A stretch of DNA of 37,301 nucleotides from Cupriavidus sp. (GCA_031180665.1 JAPSLP010000042.1:1-37301), one strand, 5' to 3'. Shown: positions 16,618-25,746, numbered from the stretch's first letter. Translations and numbers: made by a program. The notes: generated by a model from the letters alone, not told the origin.

Positions 16618-17739
16618 CTAGACCAGTTCGCGGTAGACCGCGGCTGTCAGCCTTGCGGTGTTGTCCCAGGACAGCGCCGCGGCGCGTTGCCGGCCCAGCG
16701 CGATGCGTGCGCGATTTTCGTCGTTGTCCGCCACGGCGTCCCGCATGGCCGCCGCGATCGCTTCGACGTCGAACGGGTCGAATTCCACTGCGGCGCCGCC
16801 AGCGACTTCCGGCATCGACGAGACATTGGAGCACGCGACAGGAATGCCGCAGCCGAACGCTTCGAGGATCGGGATGCCGTACCCCTCATGCAGCGAGGGG
16901 AACACGAGCGCGCCGGCGCCGGCATAGACCAGGCGCAGCTTTTCCTGGCCTTTCAGATCGTTGAGCCAGACCACATCGTAGCCGTCATGCTGCGCCTGGC
17001 GGATCGCCGCGATATCGTCGTCGCACGACCAGCCCGAACGCCCCACCAGTACCAGCTGGCGCTGCTCGCGGATGGAGGCGGGCAGGGTGCGATAAGCCTG
17101 AATCAGCCGCCCCACGTTCTTGCGCGGCTGCAGCGTGCCGACAAAGAGGAAGTAGCCGGACCGCAAGCCAGCCGACTGCTGCATCGCGGCCACCGCCTGC
17201 GCATCGGCCGGCTGCAACCATGCCGCCTCGACCCCATTGGGTACCACGGCAATGCGGTCCTGCTGCACGCCGAAATACTCGATCAGTTCCGGGACTGCGG
17301 CCTCGGAAACCGCGATGATCTTGTCGGCATAGCGGGCGGCATGCCGCATCAGCGCATTCTTCAGTGCGCGCAATCGCGTCGAGGCCCACTGCGGATAGCG
17401 CAACGGAATGGCATCGTGCAAGGTCGCGACGACGGGGCAGGTCATCCGTATGCAGCGGTAATCGGTGACGTGCACCAGGGCCGCCGAGTCCGGCGGCCGC
17501 ACGGCCGCACCGAACATGGACAGCACCAGCTGGGCCGGATACGAGCGCGGCATCGCCATGGCCTGCAACCGCTGCGCAGGTACCGCGCGGGTCGGGAAGG
17601 ACATCGCTTGCGGCGCGATACCGAGGGCCGGAAGCCTGGATTGCAGCGCCTGTGTGTATATCCCGATGCCGTCCAGGATCCCGCCGTTCAATGCAGGCTC
17701 GAGGGTATTGGCCGTCAGGCCGATCTTGAGCGCACTCAT
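16618..17739 (-). CDS. Glycosyltransferase, GT4 family (mannosyltransferase-like)
   Basis: The 373-residue GT-B enzyme starts MSALKIGLTANTLEPALNGG. It contains VVATLHDAIPLRYPQW and IIAVSEAAVPELIEYFGV in the N-terminal half, YFLFVGTLQPRKNVGRLIQA at the donor site, and the EX7E motif in LHEGYGIPILEAF. The LHDAIPL and GTLQPRKN pattern is common in O-antigen mannosyltransferases of the WbdB/WbdC type, but this is a resemblance, not proof. The ATG at 17739 overlaps the stop of the upstream 1143-residue protein (ATGA), so the two are translationally coupled. The longer frame to 18105 is a shadow of that gene. Confidence 0.9.
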   Translation of the reverse strand: MSALKIGLTANTLEPALNGGILDGIGIYTQALQSRLPALGIAPQAMSFPTRAVPAQRLQAMAMPRSYPAQLVLSMFGAAVRPPDSAALVHVTDYRCIRMTCPVVATLHDAIPLRYPQWASTRLRALKNALMRHAARYADKIIAVSEAAVPELIEYFGVQQDRIAVVPNGVEAAWLQPADAQAVAAMQQSAGLRSGYFLFVGTLQPRKNVGRLIQAYRTLPASIREQRQLVLVGRSGWSCDDDIAAIRQAQHDGYDVVWLNDLKGQEKLRLVYAGAGALVFPSLHEGYGIPILEAFGCGIPVACSNVSSMPEVAGGAAVEFDPFDVEAIAAAMRDAVADNDENRARIALGRQRAAALSWDNTARLTAAVYRELV

Positions 17740-20700
17740 GAGTCGAGACGATCCTGGCGCAGCCCGCGCATGACCCCGCCCAGCCGGTAGGCCAGCAGGG
17801 GCCAGGCCCGGGCCCGTAGCCACTCCGATTGCCGCGACGCCGTATTGGCAAGGATCTCCGGATTGGCCAGCAGCGCCACGATACCGCGCGCGATGTGGTC
17901 CGGAGTGGTGCCAGGCAGCGAATGCACGATTTCCTCGACGTCGCTGAAAATCGGCAGCGGCGTGCATATCACCGGCCGGTGGGAGGCGATGCCATAACGA
18001 ACGGCGCCGCTGGCCGACTCGGCGGTGTTCTGGTACGGGAACGCAACGAGGTCCGCGCAATCGAGCAGCGCGAAGCTCTTGTCGTCCGGCAGAAACTCGG
18101 TGCAAAAGCGAACCCGGTCCGCGCAGCCAAGCGACGATGCGAGCGACTGGCAGCGCTCGTGGACTTCGCGGGAGACATCGCCCGGATAGAGGGCATTGAC
18201 CAGCAGCAGCATGGCCTTCGGCCTGGCCTGGAGGATCTGCGGCAGGGCTTCGATCAACTGCTCCAGCCCCTTGTGCGGAAGCATGAAGCCGTAGGCGGCA
18301 ATGACCTCAGCATCGGCGGGAATACCGGCTGCCGCTCGTGCGACGGGCATCGGCGTCGGGGTGCGCGCGGTGACGCCGTGCGGGAACAGGCAGACATTGT
18401 CGACCAGCCCGAGCGCCTTGAGCCGATTGACGTCATCCACCGAATGCACGACCAGCCGATCGGCAAGGGCCAGCTCCGCGCGGATGTCCTTCAGGCTCGC
18501 CTCTTGCCCGGGCGTCACGATGTCCTTCGTCGAATGGAAGGTCACCAGGACCGTAATACCCCGGCGGTGGCAGAGGCGGATGACCCGGCCCAGGCCTTCG
18601 GTCGAAAGGAAGCCGAAGTTGTACTGGATCATCAGCGTATCCAGATTCGCCGCTTCAATCGCCGCGGTCAGCTTGTCCGGTGTTCCGTGGCGGTTGGTCC
18701 AGCATCGGACCACACGGTCGTCGTCGGGCTCGACGATTGCATCGAGTTCGGAGGCGAAGATCGTCACATCGAAATCGGCCGGATTCAGATGGCGCAGCAG
18801 AAAGCTCGAATACGTCGCAATGCCGCACTTCGCATTCCACGAGGAAACCCAGCCCAGCCGCTGGCGGCTGTTGGCCAGCCCCGTCCGCGATGCGAGCTGC
18901 GCGTCGAATTCCACGAGACGCTTCGTGGCCAGGTTCCAACGCAACTGCTGTGATGCCATGGCCTGCGCCGTCGCCGTGCGCGCCCGGCGTTCGCTGTCCG
19001 TAGCCGATGCCACGGCTCGCATCTGGCGGCGCAAGCTGGCCAGATCGGGTTCGACCCACATGGAGTCCGCGACGCCGAGATGAGAACGCGCCGCGGCGAA
19101 GCGGTAGTCCACCAGCCATGCCGTCTCTTCCGTACAGAAGTCGGCCTGGCCGCCATAGGCGGTGGTGATCACCGGCAGGCCCTGCAGCATGGCCTCGGCC
19201 ATGGGCAGCCCGAAGCCTTCACCGCGGCTGGGCGCAACGAAGGCATCGCAAGCCTTATACAAAGCCTGCAGGTCCGCGTCGGGCACGTCCCGTTCGATCA
19301 GCACGATCCGGGGGCAGCCGGGCAAGGCCTGCAGTTCGCGCACCTGCGCCGCCACGGTATTGTGCGGATTCGGGAAGGTCTTGATGACGAGGGTTACGCC
19401 GGAATCGTGGCGAAACTCCTCGCAGTACGCTTGCAGCAACACGTCGGCGCCCTTGCGGGGAAAGCACGACGAGACATGGAGAAAGCGGAAGCCTTCGGGC
19501 AGGTCCCACTGGTGTGCGGGAGCCGCGTCGGCTGCGTGGTGGTCCACGCCATGGCCATACACCGTAATCGGTATATGCACGCCGTTGTCGCGCAAGACCT
19601 TCTTGACGAAGGTCGATGTGGCACCGATCCCGTCGAGCCATGTATTGAACTGCATGACCCATTCGGGAGGCAGCCCGCTTTCTTCCCAGGCGAAACAGAG
19701 CAGGTTGCGGTCACCCCGCATGTCGGCGACGCGCGGCGGATACAGATTGCGTATCAGCGTGACGGCCCGGCTGTCGTCCGAGCGGCGATCGACCAGTTCG
19801 GCAAGACCGTCGATGGCTTCCAGCGCCCGGCGGTCTACCGGGTAGTCGCCGTTGCCTTCGGTCGGACGTGCCGCCACTTGTGTCGGGGCGAGCGATTCCA
19901 TTTCCAACGCCAGGCGGCGATTGACCAGGGCCAGGCTATAGCTGGTCTCCAATGGACCTTCAAACTGGTAGCGGGGCACTGACGCTGCCACCTGTTCGTC
20001 CAGGGAAAGCGGCGGACGTGGGAGTCCGATCGAAGCAAGAAAATTGCCCAGTTCCCGCGTCAGTGCGAGGGGCGACAAGGCGGCGACGCGTTCCCGTTGT
20101 TTCGCCAGCACGCTGGCACGCAGTTGGCGGTCCAGGCAAAGCCGCTTGACCAGCCCCGCGATGGCGCCATGATTGCGCTGTCGGACCAGGATGCCCGCGC
20201 CCGACAGCGTGGCTGCAACATTGCCGCTGTCGAAGGCGACCACGGGGACATCGAGTGCCATGGCTTCGATCAATGGCACACCGAACCCTTCATGCTCGCT
20301 CATGCAGAGGAACACGTCCGCCGCGCGATACCAGGCGCCCAGATCCTCGTCGGACACTTTGCCGGTGAACTGCACGAACCCTTGCAGTCCCAGCTCTGCG
20401 GTCAGCCGTTGCAGGTCTTCGTAGTAGGGATCGCCCGCATCGTAGCCGCCCACGCAGACCAGCCGGATCGGCTCGTCGCACATGGCGCGAAGAAAGGCCA
20501 TGGTCTTGATCAGGTCGGCATGCCCCTTGTGCGACGAGACCCGACCGACGAACAGTACCGTCAGAATGGACGACTCGCGCAGCGCCAGTTGCCGGTTCCA
20601 GGTGCGATTGCGCACCTTGTCCACGTCCAGGAGCAGCGGCAATACCGTGACATCGTCATAACCGGCTTCACGCAGTTCGCTGGCGTTCAGCTCGGACACG

Positions 20701-21167
20701 GCGATCGCGCGCTCCATCACCGGACGGAAGTCGACCAGTTGCTGCCGCCCTTTCTGCGCGTAGTGGTGGAACGGATTGCTCGGCGGGAAGAACGAAGCGG
20801 GCGTGATGTTGTGGTAGCAGAGGATATTGCGCCCAGGCAACTGCAGGATCCAGTCATCCAGATCGTGACCCATCGAATGATGGATCAGGAGGACGTCGCC
20901 AGGATTCCTGTTCAGAAGATGGTGAGCGTGGAGTTCGCCCGCAAGCTCGGGCGCCACATGTTCGGCGTAGATTTCCGATTCGAAGCCAAGCCGGCGCAGC
21001 ATGCCCCGGATCATCAGCATCGCATTCGTGACCGCATCGCCGACAGCGGAGCCCGAGTGGAACTGATGCACGGCCGGGCGCGCGATGCTTCCCGCCTGCG
21101 CCCGCGATGTGGCAGCGGGCATGACGTTCTGGTCGGCAGTGGGCAGAGAAGTCTTGAATGCGGACAT
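17736..21167 (-). CDS. Triple-domain GT4 glycosyltransferase
   Basis: The 1143-residue protein contains three GT4-like units in a row. Unit 1 (about 32-385) has LTVLFVGRVSSHKGHADLIK and EX7E residues Glu293 and Glu301 in EHEGFGVPLIE. Unit 2 (about 465-745) has FRFLHVSSCFPRKGADVLLQ and Glu650/Glu658 in RGEGFGLPMAE. Unit 3 (about 770-1140) starts LGWVSSWNAKCGIATYSSFL and has AAYGFMLPHKGLEQLIEAL, but the EX7E site reads ESASGAVRY, with Glu1050 kept and the second Glu replaced by Tyr1058. Multi-domain GT4 polymerases such as WbdA build O-antigen repeat units in ABC-exporter systems, and the same role is inferred here. The start ATG at 21167 is 35 bp from the stop of the small upstream gene. It couples to the next GT4 gene by ATGA. 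Confidence 0.9.
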   Translation of the reverse strand: MSAFKTSLPTADQNVMPAATSRAQAGSIARPAVHQFHSGSAVGDAVTNAMLMIRGMLRRLGFESEIYAEHVAPELAGELHAHHLLNRNPGDVLLIHHSMGHDLDDWILQLPGRNILCYHNITPASFFPPSNPFHHYAQKGRQQLVDFRPVMERAIAVSELNASELREAGYDDVTVLPLLLDVDKVRNRTWNRQLALRESSILTVLFVGRVSSHKGHADLIKTMAFLRAMCDEPIRLVCVGGYDAGDPYYEDLQRLTAELGLQGFVQFTGKVSDEDLGAWYRAADVFLCMSEHEGFGVPLIEAMALDVPVVAFDSGNVAATLSGAGILVRQRNHGAIAGLVKRLCLDRQLRASVLAKQRERVAALSPLALTRELGNFLASIGLPRPPLSLDEQVAASVPRYQFEGPLETSYSLALVNRRLALEMESLAPTQVAARPTEGNGDYPVDRRALEAIDGLAELVDRRSDDSRAVTLIRNLYPPRVADMRGDRNLLCFAWEESGLPPEWVMQFNTWLDGIGATSTFVKKVLRDNGVHIPITVYGHGVDHHAADAAPAHQWDLPEGFRFLHVSSCFPRKGADVLLQAYCEEFRHDSGVTLVIKTFPNPHNTVAAQVRELQALPGCPRIVLIERDVPDADLQALYKACDAFVAPSRGEGFGLPMAEAMLQGLPVITTAYGGQADFCTEETAWLVDYRFAAARSHLGVADSMWVEPDLASLRRQMRAVASATDSERRARTATAQAMASQQLRWNLATKRLVEFDAQLASRTGLANSRQRLGWVSSWNAKCGIATYSSFLLRHLNPADFDVTIFASELDAIVEPDDDRVVRCWTNRHGTPDKLTAAIEAANLDTLMIQYNFGFLSTEGLGRVIRLCHRRGITVLVTFHSTKDIVTPGQEASLKDIRAELALADRLVVHSVDDVNRLKALGLVDNVCLFPHGVTARTPTPMPVARAAAGIPADAEVIAAYGFMLPHKGLEQLIEALPQILQARPKAMLLLVNALYPGDVSREVHERCQSLASSLGCADRVRFCTEFLPDDKSFALLDCADLVAFPYQNTAESASGAVRYGIASHRPVICTPLPIFSDVEEIVHSLPGTTPDHIARGIVALLANPEILANTASRQSEWLRARAWPLLAYRLGGVMRGLRQDRLDS

Positions 21168-21202
21168 GGATCAGTATCGCTCGGCTTCCCGAGGCAGCCC
21201 GG

Positions 21203-21634
21203 CTAGCGGCCCGGCAGCACGGCGTCGAGTTCCCGTTGAATGGCATCGAGCAGCGCCTGCGTGTCGTCGGGCGTGCCGTTCATCGAAAGAAAGCCTGGAT
21301 CCACCGGCTCGGCGCTGGCAACGGCAAGCAGGGAGGCGATCGGGATGGTGTGGCTGCGGCCGGAAAAGTCGAACTGCCCGGCGTACTCGGAAGGCTGCCG
21401 ATCGCTGGCTGCGCTCAGGACGCGGCCAGCGGTGCGTTGCCACAGCCCCGGAAAGCGGGCCCTCAACCAGCGGGCGACCGGCAATACGCCGGGGAAACCC
21501 TTGGCGTGCCGCATCAGCCGCCGCAGTACCCGCCGCAGAATTTCCTTCCAAGGCAACGCCTCGGCTCCGTGGCCGATGCAGCGCTTGGCGAATGCCGATG
21601 CCTTGCGTGTAAGCGGATGCGTTTTCCAGGTCAT
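21203..21634 (-). CDS. Small protein of unknown function in the O-antigen operon
   Basis: I do not recognise this 143-residue protein. It lies on the same strand as manC and the triple GT4 gene, filling the gap between them: its start is 41 bp after the manC stop and its own stop is 35 bp before the GT4 start. The N-terminal two-thirds are very basic (LRRVLRRLMRHAKGFPG, RWLRARFPGLWQRTAGRVL) and the C-terminus is acidic (LLDAIQRELDAV). No signal peptide, membrane segment or metal motif is visible. Basic R-R-L-x-R-x-F-P-x-L stretches occur as linkers in some large glycosyltransferases, so it could be a separate accessory to the neighbouring enzyme. It could also be a remnant. The placement supports a real gene. 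Confidence 0.5.
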   Translation of the reverse strand: MTWKTHPLTRKASAFAKRCIGHGAEALPWKEILRRVLRRLMRHAKGFPGVLPVARWLRARFPGLWQRTAGRVLSAASDRQPSEYAGQFDFSGRSHTIPIASLLAVASAEPVDPGFLSMNGTPDDTQALLDAIQRELDAVLPGR

Positions 21635-21675
21635 GGCGGAAGCGGCCCCGCCAATGGCCGGGGCTCGTAAGCGGC

Positions 21676-23118
21676 TTAGTTCTGTACGCGACCGTACTGG
21701 TCTTCGAAGCGGACGATGTCGTCCTCACCCAGATACTCGCCGCACTGGACTTCAATCAACACGAGGTCGATCACGCCCGGATTGATCAGCCGATGCCGGT
21801 GTCCGGCCGGAATATAGGTGGACTGGTTGGGCTGCAACGAGATCGTCTTGTCGCCGTTCACCACGTCGGCGCTGCCGCTGACGACGATCCAGTGCTCGCT
21901 GCGGTGATGATGCATCTGCAGCGACAACTGTGCGCCGGGCTTGACCACGATGCGCTTGATCTTGAATCTGTCACCTTCCTCGAGCACGGTATAGGTGCCC
22001 CAGGGCCGGTGCGCAGTCCGGTGAATCCGATAGCACTCGTGGCCGCGCTTCTTCAATTGCCCGACGATGTGCTTGACGTCCTGCGTGCAATCCCGGTTTG
22101 CCACCAGCAGAGCATCGGGCGTGTCGACGATGATCAGGTTATCCACCCCGACCGCGCCCACCACGCGCCCTTCGGACTTGATGTAGGAGTTGCTTACTTC
22201 GTGCAGCAGCGCCTCGCCGTAAATCCGGTTGCCATGCGCATCTGGCGGCGTCAGCTCGCTGATGGCCTCCCAGGAGCCGATGTCGCTCCATCCCATATCG
22301 CTGGGGACGACCGACACGCGCGACGATCTTTCCATGACCGCGTAGTCGATCGAGATATCGGTGGCGTGGCGGAACGTTTCTCCGTGCAGCTCCGTGGAGG
22401 AGCATCCGGCCGATTCCGACGTCACACCTTGTTGCAGACTTTTTTCGCAGACGGCCAGCAAATCCGGTGCGTGCGTCGCGAATTCCTCCAGGATGGTCTT
22501 CGCCGTGAAGCAGAACATCCCCGAATTCCACAAATGGCGCCCATCGGCCACCAGTTGTTCGGCCTGGGGCAGCGACGGCTTCTCGACGAACCGCTTCACC
22601 GGTACGGCGCCATTGCCGACGCTGGCCTGCTCCACCTCGATATAGCCGTATCCGGTCTCGGGCGAAGTGGGCTGGATGCCGAAGGTGACGATGCGTCCTT
22701 CGAGCGCGGTCTCCGCCGCCGTCGCCACGGCGGTGGCGAAGCGCTCCAGATTGTTGACCAGGTGGTCGGCGGGCAGGACCAGCATCACCGCGTCCGGGCC
22801 CACCTGCGATTGCACCCACAGGGCCGCCGCAGCGACGGCGGGGGCGGTATTGCGGCCCATCGGTTCGAGCAGGAATCGCAGCGGAACCCTGTCCGCGTTC
22901 ACTTCCTGGCAATCATCCCGGGTCAGGAAGTAGGTGTCACGATTCGTGACAACGAGCACCTCGGACACCTGCGCGCCATGCGTGGCGCGCAAGAACGTCT
23001 TCTGCAGCAGGCTTTCGCCGTCCGACAGTTTCAGAAGTGGTTTCGGGAACGCTTCTCTGGAGACGGGCCACAAACGGCTGCCGGCTCCCCCGGAGATGAT
23101 CACGGGAACAATGTGCAT
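21676..23118 (-). CDS. manC: Mannose-1-phosphate guanylyltransferase / mannose-6-phosphate isomerase
   Basis: This bifunctional 480-residue enzyme makes GDP-mannose from mannose-1-phosphate and GTP, and isomerises fructose-6-phosphate to mannose-6-phosphate. The nucleotidyltransferase domain starts MHIVPVIISGGAGSRLWPVS, with the loop at 10-18 and then FPKPLLKL. ETGYGYIE and VKRFVEKPS follow. The C-terminal cupin (about 360-480) has RPWGTYTVLEEGDRFKIKRI and LQMHHHRSEHW, typical of type II isomerases. The frame opens far upstream at 23616, but the ATG at 23118 is the family start, with AGGA about nine bases upstream. It heads the minus-strand O-antigen operon. The matching phosphomannomutase is 8 kb away at 31105, on the other side of the Wzx operon. 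Confidence 0.95.
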   Translation of the reverse strand: MHIVPVIISGGAGSRLWPVSREAFPKPLLKLSDGESLLQKTFLRATHGAQVSEVLVVTNRDTYFLTRDDCQEVNADRVPLRFLLEPMGRNTAPAVAAAALWVQSQVGPDAVMLVLPADHLVNNLERFATAVATAAETALEGRIVTFGIQPTSPETGYGYIEVEQASVGNGAVPVKRFVEKPSLPQAEQLVADGRHLWNSGMFCFTAKTILEEFATHAPDLLAVCEKSLQQGVTSESAGCSSTELHGETFRHATDISIDYAVMERSSRVSVVPSDMGWSDIGSWEAISELTPPDAHGNRIYGEALLHEVSNSYIKSEGRVVGAVGVDNLIIVDTPDALLVANRDCTQDVKHIVGQLKKRGHECYRIHRTAHRPWGTYTVLEEGDRFKIKRIVVKPGAQLSLQMHHHRSEHWIVVSGSADVVNGDKTISLQPNQSTYIPAGHRHRLINPGVIDLVLIEVQCGEYLGEDDIVRFEDQYGRVQN

Positions 23119-23573
23119 GCTGACCGATCCTGTATGGAGGTGGGCGATTATAGTCCCTTTGGCATTCGTTTGAGCACGCGCGCAGGGTCGAATTCTTTCG
23201 AAGTGTAACTGCGGCGCTCTGCGCTTCACGTTTGCAACCATAATCAACTGGCTTTTGAAGTGCCGGTTACGGGTACTCGGTAAAACGTCCGCTTTGCGCG
23301 GACTCGTATAACATCCATGTTCACGCGGACATTCAGTCCGTTTGATCGCCACAGCAGAAAATAGAAAGCACTGGCTGCACGGAATAAGCGCTCGCGGGCT
23401 GTTGTTTTTTTGCATCAAGCGTCGTGCGGCCCGCTGGGAAGAGGCTGGAGATGCGGGGTCGGCCACGTATCGGCGAAAATCGTGATCACCAGCGGTGTGC
23501 TCCAAGGTATGCTCGCAGTCCGCACTGCGCCGCGCCGCGTTGGCAACGCTTGCGTCGGATCCTACTTGACACA
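23119..23573. promoter_or_regulatory. Divergent regulatory region between manC and wecA, with repeated hairpins
   Basis: This 455-bp gap has no convincing gene. It holds a perfect inverted repeat GTCCGC-TTTGC-GCGGAC at 23287-23303, and a second one, CGGAC-ATTCA-GTCCG, at 23326-23340. GCGGAC therefore occurs twice, 27 bp apart. A TATAAC lies between them at 23307-23312. Both the 11-kb manC operon (minus) and wecA (plus) must be transcribed from here or near here. No strong -35/-10 pair stands out. The TTGACA at 23566 sits too close to the wecA ATG to serve as its promoter. Confidence 0.45.
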
Positions 23574-24656
23574 ATGTTCGATTTTTTCTGGGTTCCCCTG
23601 TTCTGCTTTCTGGCAACCGCGTTCGCGGTGGTCCTGCTGCGCCCGCTTGCCATTGCAGGCGGATTGGTGGATCGCCCCGATGCCCGCAAGCGGCACCAGG
23701 GTGAAGTGCCTCTGGTCGGCGGCATCGCCCTGACCATCGCCATCTGGGCCGGTTCGTTGATCTTCATGCGCTCGCAGGGGTACTACGTGGCGCTGCTGGC
23801 GGGTCTGACACTGCTCGCCATCGTCGGGATCGCCGATGATCTGCGCGGTGTGTCACCCGTGGCGAAGCTTGGTGCCCAGTTTCTTGCCGCCATGCTGATG
23901 ACGTCATGGGGCGGCATCTATCTGCATTCGCTGGGTGATTTATTTGCACGCCGCGAGATTCTGTTAGCGAATTGGGGAATTCCGATGACCCTGTTTGCGG
24001 CGGTCGCCGTAACCAACGCGATGAATATGTCGGACGGGCTCGACGGCTTGGCAGGCGGATTGGCGGCGATAATCTTCGGTTGGTTTGCGTATTTGGCGGG
24101 CGAGGTCGAAAATGGCGCCGCGCAGCGGATATGCATTATATTTACCGGGGCGATTTTAGGTTTTCTGATTTTCAATATACGCAATCCACTGCGCGGGAAG
24201 CATCGGGTCTTTCTTGGGGACGCCGGCAGTCTTATGTTGGGGTTCGCTATCGTATGGTTCTCGGTCCTGCTATCACAAGTGGAGTATAACGCACAAAAGA
24301 GCGTGCCGCCGGTCGTGATGCTGTGGGTGCTCGGGTTCGTCCTGATCGATCTGTTCTCCGTCGTCGTACGGCGCGTCATGAAGGGAAAGAACCCGCTGTC
24401 GGCGGATCGTACGCACCTGCACCATGTCCTGTTGCGTCTGGGGCTGGGACCGGATGCGATCGTTCTGGTCATCCTCGTCTGTAATGCATTGCTCGGACTT
24501 TGCGGCGTGCTGGGCTGGAAGGCCGGGCTGTCCGAGCAAACGTTGTTCCTGCTTTTCCTGGGACTGGTGGTCTTGCACTTGCTTGTGATGCGCAGTGCGT
24601 GGCGCATCATCCGAATCGGCAGGCGGATGATCAGCCGTGTCAGAGCGCGCCACTAG
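23574..24656 (+). CDS. wecA: Undecaprenyl-phosphate N-acetylhexosamine-1-phosphate transferase (WecA/MraY family)
   Basis: This 360-residue integral membrane protein would start O-antigen synthesis by moving GlcNAc-1-P (or a related sugar) to undecaprenyl phosphate. It has about ten or eleven hydrophobic segments. The catalytic motifs are in order: Asp88-Asp89 in GIADDLRG, NAMNMSDGLDGLAGG (148-162), FLGDAGS (213-219), and RTHLHHVLLRLG in the last cytoplasmic loop. Family starts lie close to the first membrane segment, so the ATG at 23574 (MFDFFWVPLF) is used rather than the frame start at 23424; no good ribosome binding site is visible. Codons for residues about 120-242 are clearly AT-richer than the rest. 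Its 3' end overlaps the convergent GT4 gene by 17 bp. Confidence 0.92.
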   Translation: MFDFFWVPLFCFLATAFAVVLLRPLAIAGGLVDRPDARKRHQGEVPLVGGIALTIAIWAGSLIFMRSQGYYVALLAGLTLLAIVGIADDLRGVSPVAKLGAQFLAAMLMTSWGGIYLHSLGDLFARREILLANWGIPMTLFAAVAVTNAMNMSDGLDGLAGGLAAIIFGWFAYLAGEVENGAAQRICIIFTGAILGFLIFNIRNPLRGKHRVFLGDAGSLMLGFAIVWFSVLLSQVEYNAQKSVPPVVMLWVLGFVLIDLFSVVVRRVMKGKNPLSADRTHLHHVLLRLGLGPDAIVLVILVCNALLGLCGVLGWKAGLSEQTLFLLFLGLVVLHLLVMRSAWRIIRIGRRMISRVRARH

Positions 24657-25746
24657 GGGCCCGCCCTATTGGCCCAAGTATCTGTCGCAGCCAGATTTCG
24701 ACTACCGTAGTCGATTCGAACCGGGCAGCCATTCGGACCGCCGCTTCCGACATCGCCTGTGCGCGGTCGCGATCCGAGATCGTCGCGCAGATGGCATGGG
24801 CCAGGGCGGCAGCGTTGTCGACGGGGGCCAGCATGGCTGCGGCGCTGTCGCTCAATAGCTCCCTTGGCCCGGTCTCGCAATCGGTCGCCACCACGGGCAA
24901 ACCGAACGCCATCGCCTCTATCAGCACCAGGCCGAAGCCCTCGTAGCGCGACGGCAGGCAGAACAATGCCGCCTGCCGATACAGGAAAGCCACTTCGGTC
25001 CGCGCGGGCTGAAAGTGAACATAGCGTTCCAGACCGCAGGCCTTGCGCAATTCGAGCAGCTCCTCGCGCAACTCCCCGTCGCCGACGATATCGAGTCGCC
25101 AATCCGGATACCGCTGCGCCACCAAGGCCCACGCCCGCAGCAGTACATCGAACCCTTTCGCATGCGTCAACCGCCCCACCGCCAACGCCACCTTCGACGT
25201 TCGTGGCGCCGGTTCGGCGGGCATCGCGAACGGCAACGCGTTCGGAATCACCACCACATTGCGCGCCCCCAGCGCGCGTTCCCACCGGTCCCGGTCCCGC
25301 TGCGTCAGCACCACGACATGCTCGCAAGTCCGAACCGCCAGCCGCCGCGCCAACCGACGCGCCCGCCGTCCGAGATCCTGATCGAAATTGCAATGCTCCC
25401 AGGCAATGCGGCGCACGCCAAGGCCCGCACAAGCCGCCAGCGTAAACAACGTCAGCATCGTATCGACCTCGATCAGCACATCGATCCGATGCTGCTTCAG
25501 ATACCGGCGAATGCCGAGGACGGTCGACAGATACCGGGTCTTGAACGAAGGCCGTTGCGCGAACAGCGCGTCGTGCCGCACCGCCGGTTCGAGTTCGAAG
25601 CAACTGGCGGCGTCCCACAGGCTCAGGATATGCACCGTGTACCCGCGCCGCGCCAGTTCGTTCGCGATCACCGCCGTCATGCGCTCGGCGCCGGCGAACG
25701 CGTTCAGCGTCCCCGTCAGGAAGCAGACGGTGGGCTTAGTGTTCAT
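24640..25746 (-). CDS. Glycosyltransferase, GT4 family
   Basis: The 368-residue GT-B enzyme starts MNTKPTVCFLTGTLNAFAGA, then ERMTAVIANELARRG, the expected first strand and helix. It has WEHCNFDQDLG and HVVVLTQRDRDRW in the acceptor half, VALAVGRLTHAKGFDVLLRA at the donor site, and the EX7E motif in RYEGFGLVLIEAM. This resembles GalNAc/Gal-type GT4 enzymes such as PglJ/PglH, but specificity is not provable here. It is the last gene of a five-gene minus-strand operon. Its ATG at 25746 overlaps the wzx end by 11 bp. It converges with wecA. Confidence 0.9.
   Translation of the reverse strand: MNTKPTVCFLTGTLNAFAGAERMTAVIANELARRGYTVHILSLWDAASCFELEPAVRHDALFAQRPSFKTRYLSTVLGIRRYLKQHRIDVLIEVDTMLTLFTLAACAGLGVRRIAWEHCNFDQDLGRRARRLARRLAVRTCEHVVVLTQRDRDRWERALGARNVVVIPNALPFAMPAEPAPRTSKVALAVGRLTHAKGFDVLLRAWALVAQRYPDWRLDIVGDGELREELLELRKACGLERYVHFQPARTEVAFLYRQAALFCLPSRYEGFGLVLIEAMAFGLPVVATDCETGPRELLSDSAAAMLAPVDNAAALAHAICATISDRDRAQAMSEAAVRMAARFESTTVVEIWLRQILGPIGRAPSGAL

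Noticed and set aside
23566..23571. TTGACA, a perfect -35 sequence
   Set aside because: It ends 2 bp before the wecA ATG, so it cannot drive that gene from a normal promoter position, and no -10 fits inside a leader.
23119..23616. 166-codon upstream extension of the manC frame
   Set aside because: It crosses the divergent control region, has no family similarity in type, and the canonical MHIVPVIISGG start lies at 23118.
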